Positions 9,566 to 18,034 of a DNA stretch of 64,000 bases are shown here, piece by piece. The number at the start of each line of letters is the position of its first letter. Position 1 is the first letter of the stretch. Under the pieces are notes generated by a model that was not told the origin of the DNA, did no database searches, and saw only the letters and a program-made list of their open reading frames with translations. The translations under genes and the position numbers were made by a program. Source of the stretch: CAVPHV01 sp963821095 (GTDB taxonomy: Bacteria > Actinomycetota > Acidimicrobiia > Spongiisociales > UBA5794); NCBI GenBank assembly GCA_963821095.1, contig CAWGCJ010000023.1, forward strand, positions 1 through 64,000. Direction: 5' to 3'.

Positions 9566-10945
9566 TCAGGCGACGGGTTCGAAGCGGGCCTGGAAGAAGC
9601 GGAGCTCCGGCGGCTCGTAGGTGAACTGGAGACCACGAACCTGGTCGCGGTGCTCGTAGACCTCGACAACCGATTCGGCGACGACGTCCATGTGCGCCTG
9701 GGTGTAGACCCGTCTCGGGATAGCGAGGCGAACCAGCTCGAGCTTGGGATAGTGGTGCTCGCCGGTCTTCGGGTCGCGTCCTGCCGACACGATGCCACGT
9801 TCCATGCCGCGCACCCCGGACTCCAGGTAGAGCGCGGCGGTCAACGCCTCGGCCGGGAACTGGTCCTGGGGCAGGTGGGGGAGGATGGCGGCGGCGTCGA
9901 GGAAGATCCCGTGGCCGCCGACCGGCTGCACGATGGGGATGCCCGCTTCGATCAGGCCGTTGCCGAGGTACTCGACCTGGCCGACTCTGGCGTGGACGTG
10001 GTCGTCGGTGTCGACCATCTCCCGAATGCCGCGGGCGAGTGCCTCCATGTCGCGGCCCGACATGCCGCCGTAGGTGTGGAGGCCTTCAAACGCGACGAGC
10101 AGGGCGCGCGCCTGGCGGGCGAGTTCGGGATCTCGCAGGGCGAGGAAGCCGCCGATGTTGACCAGGTTGTCCTTCTTGGATGAAACGGTGGCGCCGTCGG
10201 ACAGGTCACAGATCTGTCGCATGATCTCAGCGACGCTCAGATCCTCGTATCCGGGCTCACGTTCCTTGATGAACCATGCGTTCTCGAGCGCCCGGGTGGC
10301 GTCGAGCATCACCAGAATGCCGTGCTCGTGGCACAGCTCGTAGGTCGCCCGCAGGTTGGCGAGCGAGAGCGGCTGGCCGCCCGCCATGTTCACGTTGGTC
10401 TCGACCGAGATGTAGGGGATGCGGTCGGCGCCGACCTCGTCGATCAAGGCGCGCAGCTTGGCGAGATCGACGTTGCCCTTGAAGGGGAACTGCGAGGCGG
10501 GTTGGTGAGCTTCGTCGATGATCACGTCGACGAAGATGCCTCCGGCGTACTCCTGGTGGAAACGGGTGGTGGTGAAGTACATGTTGCCCGGTACGTAGTC
10601 GCCGGGCTTGATCAGGATTTGGCTGAGGAGGTGCTCGGCGCCGCGACCCTGATGAGTCGGGATCAGCTCCTCGTAGCCGTACACATCGCGAACGGCATCG
10701 ACGAGGTGATAGAAGCTGCGTGAGCCCGCGTACGCCTCGTCACCAGTCATGAGACCGGCCCACTGGTAGTCGGACATCGCCGAGGTGCCCGAGTCGGTGA
10801 GTAGGTCGATGTACACGTCGTCGGAGCGGAGCAGGAAGGTGTTGTAGCCGGCGGCGACGATGGCGGCTTCGCGTTCTTGGCGGGTGGTCATCCGGATCGG
10901 TTCGACCATCTTGATCTTGTAGGGCTCGGCCCAACTCTTTCGCAT
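9566..10945 (-). CDS. tpl: Tyrosine phenol-lyase
   Basis: A PLP-dependent beta-eliminating lyase of the tryptophanase/tyrosine phenol-lyase family, splitting L-tyrosine to phenol, pyruvate and ammonia. The 459 residues match the family length. SSKKDNLVNIGG holds the PLP lysine, and THQGRGAEHLL and VETNVNMAGGQP are family blocks. Two features favour Tpl over TnaA: GMERGIVSAGRDP carries the M-x-R pair of Tpl, and LRFFQARF has Phe where tryptophanase has His (LRHF). Start 10945 follows GAGG at a good distance. An Lrp/AsnC regulator is divergent from it, 133 bases away, and probably senses an amino acid to control this gene. Substrate preference is inferred from these residues only. Confidence 0.85.
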   Translation of the reverse strand: MRKSWAEPYKIKMVEPIRMTTRQEREAAIVAAGYNTFLLRSDDVYIDLLTDSGTSAMSDYQWAGLMTGDEAYAGSRSFYHLVDAVRDVYGYEELIPTHQGRGAEHLLSQILIKPGDYVPGNMYFTTTRFHQEYAGGIFVDVIIDEAHQPASQFPFKGNVDLAKLRALIDEVGADRIPYISVETNVNMAGGQPLSLANLRATYELCHEHGILVMLDATRALENAWFIKEREPGYEDLSVAEIMRQICDLSDGATVSSKKDNLVNIGGFLALRDPELARQARALLVAFEGLHTYGGMSGRDMEALARGIREMVDTDDHVHARVGQVEYLGNGLIEAGIPIVQPVGGHGIFLDAAAILPHLPQDQFPAEALTAALYLESGVRGMERGIVSAGRDPKTGEHHYPKLELVRLAIPRRVYTQAHMDVVAESVVEVYEHRDQVRGLQFTYEPPELRFFQARFEPVA

Positions 10946-11017
10946 GGTTGCCTCCTCGTGCCTCGATGTTCGGCGCCGACCGGTCTCGGCCGCAGTTTCT
11001 CCACTTGTCTAGGTCCC

Positions 11018-11045
11018 AGGGTATGGAATCTCCGAACATGGTCAA
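11018..11045 (-). promoter_or_regulatory. Candidate promoter for tpl
   Basis: On the minus strand TTGACC (11045-11040) is followed after 16 bases by TACCCT (11023-11018), a fair -35/-10 pair directed at tpl. The region between the boxes has a rough dyad (GGATTC and GATTCC) of the degenerate type bound by Lrp/AsnC proteins, and the Lrp-like gene is divergent. Confidence 0.35.
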
Positions 11046-11078
11046 TAGAATCCGTAGGAGTTTCGGCAAGGAGGCAAA

Positions 11079-11543
11079 ATGAGGCGACTGGACCGAACAG
11101 ATCGTGAGATTGTGCGGCTTCTCCAGGATGATGCACGGCGCTCCAACAAGGAGCTTGCGTCGGCCATCGGGATCGCGCCATCGACGTGCTCGGAACGGGT
11201 CAAGCGACTCGAGACCGAAGGTGTGCTGCTTGGCTCGCACGCAGCGGTCGATCCTCGTGCCCTCGGCATCGGGCTGCGGGCCATGGTGGCCATCCGGCTG
11301 TCCCGCCACGCCGCCAGCGAGGTCGACCGGTTCCGCGATCACGCTCTGGCGATGCCCGAGGTGATCGGCTGGTCTCACGTCACCGGGGCCAACGACTTCC
11401 TCGTCCACGTGGTGGTGCGCGACGCCGAGCACCTTCGTCAACTCGCAGTCACCGGGTTCACTTCGATGCCTGAGGTCGCCCATATCGAAACAGCACTGGT
11501 GTTCGAGCACGTCGGCAAGCCGGCTTTGCCGGATCTGCTGTAG
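11079..11543 (+). CDS. Lrp/AsnC-family transcriptional regulator
   Basis: The 154-residue regulator has the family's layout: an N-terminal winged helix-turn-helix (DRTDREIVRLLQDDAR, then ELASAIGIAPSTCSERV as the recognition region) and a C-terminal RAM ligand-binding domain from about residue 65 (VIGWSHVTGANDFLVHVVVRD). Such proteins form octamers and respond to amino acids. It starts at ATG 11079 behind AAGGAGG. It is divergent from tyrosine phenol-lyase, the obvious candidate target. A strong hairpin at 11550-11580 follows its stop codon and would terminate it. Confidence 0.9.
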   Translation: MRRLDRTDREIVRLLQDDARRSNKELASAIGIAPSTCSERVKRLETEGVLLGSHAAVDPRALGIGLRAMVAIRLSRHAASEVDRFRDHALAMPEVIGWSHVTGANDFLVHVVVRDAEHLRQLAVTGFTSMPEVAHIETALVFEHVGKPALPDLL

Positions 11544-11549
11544 CCGCAA

Positions 11550-11580
11550 CTGGGCCCGGGTTGCGAGAACCCGGGCCCAG
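11550..11580. terminator. Bidirectional hairpin terminator
   Basis: CTGGGCCCGGGTT (11550-11562) pairs perfectly with AACCCGGGCCCAG (11568-11580) around a 5-base loop GCGAG. It lies between the converging ends of the Lrp-like gene (11543) and the repeat surface protein (11603). There is no clear T-run on either side. Confidence 0.65.
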
Positions 11581-11602
11581 TCAACGCGTCTTCCGCTGGT
11601 GG

Positions 11603-13009
11603 CTACTTGCCGCCGCCGGTGCGGACAAACCAGAACTCGTAGAGATCACCAGCCGAACTCTTCACCTTCACCCGGAACTTCTTGTCGAAGGGGGCCTCCG
11701 GGAACTCGACCTCGATACGCCACTTCCCGTCTTCGCCGATCACCGTGCTACCTCTGCCCCAGTCCGAGTCGACCTTCACCTCGAGACCCGGCGTGCCGGT
11801 CCCGTAGAAGATGTCGTAGGGGACCGCCTCACCGCATGATCCATACTTCTGGTGTGCGGTGAACTTGGTGTCGGTCTTGCAGATTCGCTTCATGCGGAAC
11901 TCGGCGCGGTGGCCGCTGCTGGCTTCGATGGCGACCTTCCACGATGTGTTGCACTCGGTTTCCTTGAACGTGACGGCGACGAACCATTCGCCGTTCTTGT
12001 CGGCTTTGGTTTCGGCTTTGCCGTATTCCGATGCGACGTAGATCTTGGTGTCGGGTTCGGCGGTTCCGTAGTACTTGTTGACGACGGGGTCACCATCGAC
12101 GGCTTCCCACTTCTGGTGTGCGGTGAACTTGGTGTCGGTCTTGCAGATTCGCTTCATGCGGAACTCGGCGCGGTGGCCGCTGCTGGCTTCGATGGCGACC
12201 TTCCACGATGTGTTGCACTCGGTTTCCTTGAACGTGACGGCGACGAACCATTCGCCGTTCTTGTCGGCTTTGGTTTCGGCTTTGCCGTATTCCGATGCGA
12301 CGTAGATCTTGGTGTCGGGTTCGGCGGTTCCGTAGTACTTGTTGACGACGGGGTCACCATCGACGGCTTCCCACTTCTGGTGTGCCGTGAACTTGTGATC
12401 AGGCTCCGGCTCGGGCTTCGGCTTGGGTTCGTCACGGATGACGGTGACCGCAGCCTCGCTCGTGTTGCCGGCCTCGTCCGTGGCGTGGAAGACCAGAGCA
12501 TTGCGGCCGATGTCCAGCTTGATCCGAATGTGCCAGTATCCCTCGCCGTCCATGTCGGCGGTGTAGCTGCCGTAGGTGACCACTGCGCCGGGTTCCGTTT
12601 CGCCCTTGACCGTGATCGCCTCGTCGGTGGTGTGCGCTCCGTCGTCGGGGCGCAGGATCGTTAGCTTGGGTGGGGTGGTGTCATCTTCCGGCGGCGGCTT
12701 CTCATCGTCGACCGGTGGCTTGACCTCGTCGCCCGGCGGCTTCGGCTCATCGGACGGTGGGGGCTCGGCCGGGAACGTGGTCGCCTCGGTGGCGGTTCCG
12801 GCGACCGCTGCGGTGGGCGCGGCCGGAGCGTTTGTTGTCTGGTCGCCATTCGTAGCGGCGGACAGCGATGCCGGTTCACCGGCTTCGTCGGAGCCAGCCC
12901 CCATGCTCCCGATCTGGGCGAGGGCGACGCCTCCGATGAGGACGACCGCAAAGACCGCGATAAGCACGGCGATGCCGCGCTGTTTCTGAAAACTCAACTT
13001 CCTGAACAT
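11603..13009 (-). CDS. Membrane-anchored extracellular protein with Ig-like and duplicated beta domains
   Basis: The 468-residue product has a cytoplasmic start, one membrane helix (about residues 12-32), a long Pro/Glu/Asp-rich spacer with PPxDE-type repeats (about 75-110), and an extracellular Ig-like module (PPKLTILRPDDGAHTTDE ... AVVTYGSY ... GNTSEAAVTVI). Three related modules follow, beginning KFTAHQK; the first two are identical over 88 residues, and the third (KFTAHQKYGSCGEAVPYD) is diverged. Cysteine pairs inside each module probably form disulfides outside the cell. GAGG seven bases before ATG 13009 supports the start. No enzymatic motif is seen; a cell-wall spanning or binding role is likely. 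Confidence 0.65.
   Translation of the reverse strand: MFRKLSFQKQRGIAVLIAVFAVVLIGGVALAQIGSMGAGSDEAGEPASLSAATNGDQTTNAPAAPTAAVAGTATEATTFPAEPPPSDEPKPPGDEVKPPVDDEKPPPEDDTTPPKLTILRPDDGAHTTDEAITVKGETEPGAVVTYGSYTADMDGEGYWHIRIKLDIGRNALVFHATDEAGNTSEAAVTVIRDEPKPKPEPEPDHKFTAHQKWEAVDGDPVVNKYYGTAEPDTKIYVASEYGKAETKADKNGEWFVAVTFKETECNTSWKVAIEASSGHRAEFRMKRICKTDTKFTAHQKWEAVDGDPVVNKYYGTAEPDTKIYVASEYGKAETKADKNGEWFVAVTFKETECNTSWKVAIEASSGHRAEFRMKRICKTDTKFTAHQKYGSCGEAVPYDIFYGTGTPGLEVKVDSDWGRGSTVIGEDGKWRIEVEFPEAPFDKKFRVKVKSSAGDLYEFWFVRTGGGK
11845..12372. repeat. Perfect 264-bp tandem duplication inside a surface-protein gene
   Basis: Bases 11845-12108 and 12109-12372 appear identical on reading, and 264 is 88 codons, so the frame is kept. 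A shared boundary motif (ACTTCTGGTGTG) recurs at 11845 and 12109, with ACTTCTGGTGTGCC at 12373. Complete identity at third positions implies a very recent duplication, gene conversion or an assembly artefact. Confidence 0.9.
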
Positions 13010-13137
13010 CTGCTGACCTCCGCTCGCTACCACGGTGGGGGACTACCCACTCCACCGGTCACTCGTTGCAGGCGTCGATGAGGTTTATCGCGAGACGCAA
13101 TTGGGTCGGGAGACCTAGGAGGGTTTGATCCTATCGG

Positions 13138-14483
13138 TCAGCGGTGGGCGGGTCGTTGGCGGTGTCGGAGCCGATCGCCGACGGCGACGACGGCGGTCAC
13201 GGCGAGGGCGAGCGCCAGGACGACAACAGCCGTCAGCATGTTGTCCAGCAACTCGGGGGCAAGGAGCAGCACCAAACCAAGGCCCAGCATCATCGTGCCG
13301 GACAAAGCTTGAGTGTCCGCCCCTCATGTTCCTGCAGCTTGCGGGAGCCGAGCGCCCACACAAAAACGCCAACGATCACGAGCAGCGGGATCACGTAGAT
13401 CACGTTGTAGAGCAACAAATAGCCGTAGTAGGTCGAGGTGGGCAGATCGTTGAGGGTGAGCACCCGGGTGAAGGCCATCGGCAGTCCGGCGGTGCAAAGC
13501 AGTTCGTAGCTGTTGGCCGCGATGGCGAGGGTCACGGTTCCGGCAAGAATCGCCGGGTAGCGATCGGCCGCCGCCAGGGTTCGCATTCGTTTGAACAAAC
13601 CGGGCTTGGCGCTTTCCGGAATCGACAACGACGCCCCCGTGCCGGGAGCGAAGTAGTCCTTGATGTTGAGCAGAGCGATCACAACGGCCACCGCCCCGGC
13701 GACGAGGGTGATCCAGCGCAGGGTCCCGGTGATCAGGAATACGTTCAGCCACGCCGTCATGAACGCGAAGTAGATCAGTCCGGAGAAGAGGACAAAGACA
13801 CCGCCGATGACCGCCATACGCATCCGGCTCTTCGCATGGACCAGCAAGCTGAGCAGAAACAGCAGCACAAAGAACGCACAGGGGTTGAAGGCGTCCAACC
13901 CGGCCACCGTGATGGTGAAGATCGGCAGTGAGACCGCGCCGGCATCAACCCGGCCGATGATGGGGAGGGTGACACCCTCATCTTCTTCCGCGGCCGCAGT
14001 CGTGGGCGGCGACGTACCGTCGGGGAAATGGGTCGCGACCAGGTTGGCGTGACAGGCCTGCAACTCGGTGTCGAGCAGCGCCCCGATGCCCGCCTCATCG
14101 TCGTAGCCGGTGTGCATGGTTTCGCAGTAGAGGAAAGTGGGCACGGCCGGGATCGTCTGGCCGATGGAGTCGGCAACGGCGATCGCGGTGTCGACGGCGG
14201 CCGGGTCCTCACCGTTCACCTGAAGCCACCTGACCCGCAGCCAGTCGTAGCGGTCCTCGAGCTCCTCGACGAACGGGTGCGCCTCGCGACAGTGCGGGCA
14301 GCTCGAAGACCATACAAAATACAGCTCGACGGTGACGTCGTCGTCGCCGACCTCGTACCAGATGGAGTCGTCGGCGCTCGTTTCGGCTGCCGCAGCGGAG
14401 GCAGCGGTGCCGAAACTGGCTACGGCGATGAGCGCCGCGAGGAAGAATCCCCTGGTCCGAGATGGTTTACGAGATGGTGTCAT
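13138..14483 (-). CDS. Exported thioredoxin domain fused to CcdA/DsbD-like membrane domain (frameshifted near 3' end)
   Basis: A signal peptide (FFLAALIAVASFGTAASAA) precedes an extracytoplasmic thioredoxin-fold domain with CPHC (VWSSSCPHCREAHPF) and a cis-Pro strand (AVPTFLY). A CcdA/DsbD-type membrane domain follows with its two redox cysteines in AFNPCAFF and NSYELLCTAG. The protein should move electrons across the membrane to extracytoplasmic thiols, possibly for cytochrome c maturation or disulfide reduction. The literal frame stops at 13290 after TLKLCPAR. One added T in the run near 13305 continues it as LSGTMMLGLG plus a further membrane helix to TGA at 13138, the expected end. I therefore annotate to 13138 and suspect a sequencing deletion. 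Confidence 0.75.
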
Positions 14484-14729
14484 GGAAGCTCACCCCGCAG
14501 CGTCCGGCTTTGTAGCACGACGGGGTAGAGGACCAAGGTCACAAGGGATGGTGACCGGCAGTCCGGGCCACCTCTCAACCGCGAGCCGCGGCCACGATTT
14601 GTCTCTCGAGAGGGCATGGGGAGTCGCAAAGATCTCATTGCGATGACCGAACGCCGCCGATCTCCTCTGGCCAATGACCGCTGTGGCGCGGTATTGTCGG
14701 ACGTAGATCGAAGCCGGGAGGCAAGAGCC

Positions 14730-15575
14730 ATGACCGCCACTGACGAGCTGGACACACCGAACTTCAAGGTCGTCGAGCCGATGAAGGCCAAGAAGAAGCC
14801 GAAGCTGCCGAAGAAATTCTACGAGAAGGAACTGCGGCGCCTGCAACAGGAACTCGTCAAACTCCAGGAGTGGGTCAAGGCGGAGGGTCTGCGGGTGGTG
14901 GTCATCTTCGAGGGCCGTGACGCTGCCGGTAAGGGCGGTGTGATCAAGCGAATCGACGAGCGGATGAATCCGCGTGTCTGCCGGGTCGTGGCCGTCGGCA
15001 CCCCGACCGAGCGTGACAAGACGTCGTGGTGGTTCCAGCGCTACGTCACCCACCTCCCTGCGGCGGGCGAGATGGTGCTGTTCGATCGGTCGTGGTACAA
15101 CCGGGCGTTGGTCGAGCCGATCATGGGGTTCTGCACGCAGGAGGAATACACCGAGTTCCTGCGCTCGTGCCCCGAATTCGAGCGGATGCTGGTGCGCTCA
15201 GGGATCATCCTCATCAAGTACTGGTTCTCCGTCAGCGACGAGGAGCAGGAGCGTCGTTTCCGCGACCGGATGGACGATCCCCGGAAGCGCTGGAAGCTGA
15301 GTCCGATGGACCTCGAATCTCGAAGCAAGTGGGTCGAGTTCTCAAAGGCCAAAGACATCATGTTCGATCACACCGACATCAAGCAAGCCCCCTGGTATGT
15401 CGTCAACGCGGACGACAAAAAGCGGGCTCGGCTCAATTGCATCAGCCATCTGCTCACGGTGATCCCGTATGAGGACACCACGCCTGAGCCGATCGAACTG
15501 CCACCTCGGGGGACCGACGAGAGCTACATTCGTCCTCCGATCGGTGAACAAGAGTTCGTGCCGGAGCTGTACTGA
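14730..15575 (+). CDS. ppk2: Polyphosphate kinase 2
   Basis: PPK2 transfers phosphate between polyphosphate and nucleotides in the cytoplasm. The 281-residue protein has the family's Walker A (FEGRDAAGKGG), the lid-region block RVVAVGTPTERDKTSWWFQRY and the Walker B-type LFDRSWYNRA, followed by YWFSVSDEEQERRF and RKRWKLSPMDLES. A GGGAGG site precedes ATG 14730, which is preferred over earlier in-frame codons. It is probably the PPK2 class that phosphorylates nucleoside diphosphates, but class cannot be fixed by eye. It stands alone between the CcdA-like gene on the other strand and the Nif3-like gene downstream. Confidence 0.93.
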   Translation: MTATDELDTPNFKVVEPMKAKKKPKLPKKFYEKELRRLQQELVKLQEWVKAEGLRVVVIFEGRDAAGKGGVIKRIDERMNPRVCRVVAVGTPTERDKTSWWFQRYVTHLPAAGEMVLFDRSWYNRALVEPIMGFCTQEEYTEFLRSCPEFERMLVRSGIILIKYWFSVSDEEQERRFRDRMDDPRKRWKLSPMDLESRSKWVEFSKAKDIMFDHTDIKQAPWYVVNADDKKRARLNCISHLLTVIPYEDTTPEPIELPPRGTDESYIRPPIGEQEFVPELY

Positions 15576-15644
15576 GTCCGACTCGGTAGCTGGGCTCCGG
15601 CCGCCTGCAGCCGTCCTGCGGCGGTATCGGTAGCATCTCGGTCT

Positions 15645-16739
15645 ATGAGCGCGCTCACCGTTGCCGATGTGATCGGCCACCTCGATGTGGTGGCTCCGCT
15701 TGCCAAGGCGGCCGGCTGGGACCCGGTCGGGCTCCAACTCGGGGATCCGGCTGCGCCGGTAGCCCGAGTGGCGGTCTGCCATGAGGTCACGCCGGACGTG
15801 GTGGCCGCCGTCGTAGCGGACCCCATCGATCTGCTGATCGTGTACCACCCCCTTCTCTTTCGCCCCACGACGCGGATCGTGGCGGGGAACTCGGCCCCGG
15901 GCCGAGCGTTCGGCCTGCTCAGGGCCGGTGTGGCGTTGGCGGTGGTGCACACCGCGTTCGATGTTGCCCAAGGCGGAACCGCGGACGCCCTTGCCGCGAC
16001 GCTCGGTCTCTCGGGCTCAGTCGGATTCGCCCCGCTGTGGGGACCAGACGCTGCCAAGGTGGTGGTCTTTGTTCCCGAGAGCGGCGCGGATGCGCTGGCG
16101 GCGGCCATGGTCGCGGCTGGGGCGGGGACGATTGGGCGGTACTCCGGGTGCTCGTTCCGTGCCGAGGGTGTTGGCACCTTCCGGCCCGAAGCCGGTGCCG
16201 CCCCCGTTACCGGGGCGGCGGGCATGCTCAGCCGTGAATCGGAGGTTCGGATCGAGATGATCGCACCGCGGTCGAGCGTCGATCGTGTTGTGGCGGCGGT
16301 GGTGGCTGCGCACCCATATGAGGAGCCTGCCTACGACGTCTACGAGGTGAAGGCCAACGCCGGATTTGTGGGACGGACCGGGGTAATCGACGGCGAGGCC
16401 ACGCTCGGAGCTCTGGCCCGGCGGGTCGCGGATGCCATCGGGGGCAACATCAGGATTGCCGGGCGGGTCCAGGACCGGGTGACCCGGGTTGCCGTTGTGC
16501 CCGGCTCGGGAGGCGACTTCATCGCGGAGGCTGCGGCTGTCGCCGATGTGTTGGTGACCGGAGACGTGTCTCATCACCAGGCGCGCGCCGCGCTGGAGCG
16601 GGGGCTGGCCATCATCGACCCAGGTCACGCCGCGACTGAACGACCAGGCATCGCAACCTTGTACGCTGCGGTCGCACAATTGGCCACCGTAGTGGTGGAT
16701 CTGACCGATCTTGACCCGAGTCCGTGGGAGGAGAATTGA
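15645..16739 (+). CDS. Nif3-like dinuclear metal centre protein (GTP cyclohydrolase I type 2/DUF34 family)
   Basis: The 364-residue length and order fit the long Nif3 form with a PII-like insert. Metal-binding signatures are visible: LIVYHPLLFRP and VVHTAFD in the N-terminal half, and DVSHHQARAALERG and IIDPGHAATERPG in the C-terminal half; the insert contains VAAHPYEEPAYDVYE. The family is widespread; enzymatic assignment as a GTP cyclohydrolase is disputed and a metal-insertion role has been proposed. Its stop overlaps the ATG of the zinc-ribbon gene (TGATG at 16737-16741), the usual partnership in actinobacteria, so the two are translationally coupled. Confidence 0.9.
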   Translation: MSALTVADVIGHLDVVAPLAKAAGWDPVGLQLGDPAAPVARVAVCHEVTPDVVAAVVADPIDLLIVYHPLLFRPTTRIVAGNSAPGRAFGLLRAGVALAVVHTAFDVAQGGTADALAATLGLSGSVGFAPLWGPDAAKVVVFVPESGADALAAAMVAAGAGTIGRYSGCSFRAEGVGTFRPEAGAAPVTGAAGMLSRESEVRIEMIAPRSSVDRVVAAVVAAHPYEEPAYDVYEVKANAGFVGRTGVIDGEATLGALARRVADAIGGNIRIAGRVQDRVTRVAVVPGSGGDFIAEAAAVADVLVTGDVSHHQARAALERGLAIIDPGHAATERPGIATLYAAVAQLATVVVDLTDLDPSPWEEN

Positions 16740-17449
16740 TGGAGGAGATGAACAGCCTGGCGGATCTGCTGGACCTCCAGGACGTCGACCTCCAGATCGA
16801 TCGCCTGTTGAATGAACGGCAATCGTTGCCCGCGCTCGCCGAGTACCGCGCCGCGCACGCCCGCGAGGAAGACTTGAAGGCTCAGGTCGGTGCGGCGGAG
16901 GCGGCTCTGCGCGAGACCACCCTGGCGTTCGACAAGACCAGCGGAGAGCTGGACATCGCGGCGGCCAAGCTCGAATCCGAGCAGAATCGGCTCTACGCCG
17001 GCGGGCTCAGCGCCAGGGACGCCGACTACATGCGCCAGGAAGTCGAGATGCTGGGTCGCAAGAAGGTCGAGATGGAAGACGCGCTGCTTGTGTTCATGGA
17101 GCAGCGCGAGGAACAGGAGCAAGCCCTCGAAGCGCTCCAGGGAGAGCTGGCGAACGCAACCGAGGGGAAGGCCACGCTCGAGGCGGCAATCCAAGAGGCG
17201 TGGCGTGGTATCGACGCTGATCTCGCCCGCAAGGAAGCACGCAAGGCTGAAATCGTGCCGCTCATCGCCGAGGACCTACTGGCGTTGTACGAAGAGCTGC
17301 GCCCCATCAAGGAAGGTGTCGCCATCGGCCGATTGGTCGAAAGCATCTGCGGGGGTTGCCACCTGAGGCTCACCGCCGCGGAACGACTCGACGTCACCCG
17401 CAGCGACCCGCCGCGCTGCATCCACTGTCGCCGCATTCTTGTTCTCTAG
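16739..17449 (+). CDS. Coiled-coil protein with C-terminal C4 zinc ribbon
   Basis: The 236-residue product is mostly a long antiparallel coiled coil (residues about 5-180, rich in Glu, Ala and Leu heptads) ending in a four-Cys zinc ribbon, CGGCHLRL followed by CIHCRRILVL. This is the family commonly coupled to Nif3-like genes. Its job is not established; related zinc-ribbon coiled coils bind nucleic acid or tether partners. The start at ATG 16739 overlaps the previous stop and is preceded by GGAGGAG, which makes the earlier GTG at 16724 unlikely. Confidence 0.85.
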   Translation: MEEMNSLADLLDLQDVDLQIDRLLNERQSLPALAEYRAAHAREEDLKAQVGAAEAALRETTLAFDKTSGELDIAAAKLESEQNRLYAGGLSARDADYMRQEVEMLGRKKVEMEDALLVFMEQREEQEQALEALQGELANATEGKATLEAAIQEAWRGIDADLARKEARKAEIVPLIAEDLLALYEELRPIKEGVAIGRLVESICGGCHLRLTAAERLDVTRSDPPRCIHCRRILVL

Positions 17450-17468
17450 CGGCGCCGCTTGACCCTCC

Positions 17469-17999
17469 ATGTTCTTCTGGCACATCGGTGGCACGATTGC
17501 ACTGATCCGTTACGCGTTTCGCGATGAACGAATGGATCTCCGGTTCCTGGTGCTTGGTGCCGTCGTTGCAGATCTGGTCGACACGCCGATCGGCCTCCTC
17601 GGGTACGGCAGCCTGGGAGCGGTGCGGTTGGGATCACACTCATTGCTCGTTGCTTCGGTGGTGATGGTGGTCGTTGTGGCGCTGACCCGGCGGGGCCGGC
17701 CGCGGCGCCGCTGGATGGCGCTCGCCGTCGGGATGCTGGCCCATCTCGTGCTCGACGCGATGTGGGCCGACCAGGAAACCTTCCTGTGGCCCTTCCTCGG
17801 ATGGGAGTTCACCGCAGCCGGGCCGGCCACGGTCGGCGGGTATCTGCGCGAGGTGCTGACGGATCCCGTGATGTGGGCGGGGGAGTTGGCCGGGTTCGTC
17901 TACCTGGCATGGCTGTGGCAGCGGGCCGGTTTGGGATCGGCCGCAGCCCGGGCCACTTTGTGGTCAACCGGAAGGATTGATGTCCCCATCCGCCCCTAG
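17469..17999 (+). CDS. Membrane-bound metal-dependent hydrolase-like protein (YdjM/DUF457-type)
   Basis: The 176-residue protein has about four membrane helices. Conserved polar residues are His5 in MFFWHIGG, an Asp pair in VADLVDTPIG, a His in GSHSLLVA and HLVLDAMWAD, the pattern of the YdjM/DUF457 putative membrane hydrolases. The HLVLDAMW motif probably binds metal. It begins 19 bases after the zinc-ribbon gene and may be in the same transcript. Its TAG stop lies in the loop of a hairpin at 17986-18006. Substrate is unknown. Confidence 0.7.
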   Translation: MFFWHIGGTIALIRYAFRDERMDLRFLVLGAVVADLVDTPIGLLGYGSLGAVRLGSHSLLVASVVMVVVVALTRRGRPRRRWMALAVGMLAHLVLDAMWADQETFLWPFLGWEFTAAGPATVGGYLREVLTDPVMWAGELAGFVYLAWLWQRAGLGSAAARATLWSTGRIDVPIRP

Positions 18000-18034
18000 C
18001 GGATGGGCGCCATCCGCCCCTAGCGGATGGCGCC
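17986..18034. terminator. Tandem hairpins between convergent genes
   Basis: Two copies of CCATCCGC-CCCTA-GCGGATGG lie head to tail (17986-18006 and 18010-18030); the second extends to a perfect 12-bp stem (18006-18017 with 18023-18034). The TAG stop of the upstream plus-strand gene (17997-17999) is in the first loop and the stop of the minus-strand gene (18022-18020) is in the second loop, so the same palindrome serves both directions. Confidence 0.6.

Noticed and set aside
11845..12372. Possible CRISPR-like repetition
   Set aside because: Two abutting 264-bp coding units without spacers are not a CRISPR array.
11852..12664. Plus-strand open frame of 270 codons with internal repeats
   Set aside because: It is the mirror of the 264-bp repeat in the minus-strand surface gene; composition is that of an antisense shadow and there is no ribosome binding site.
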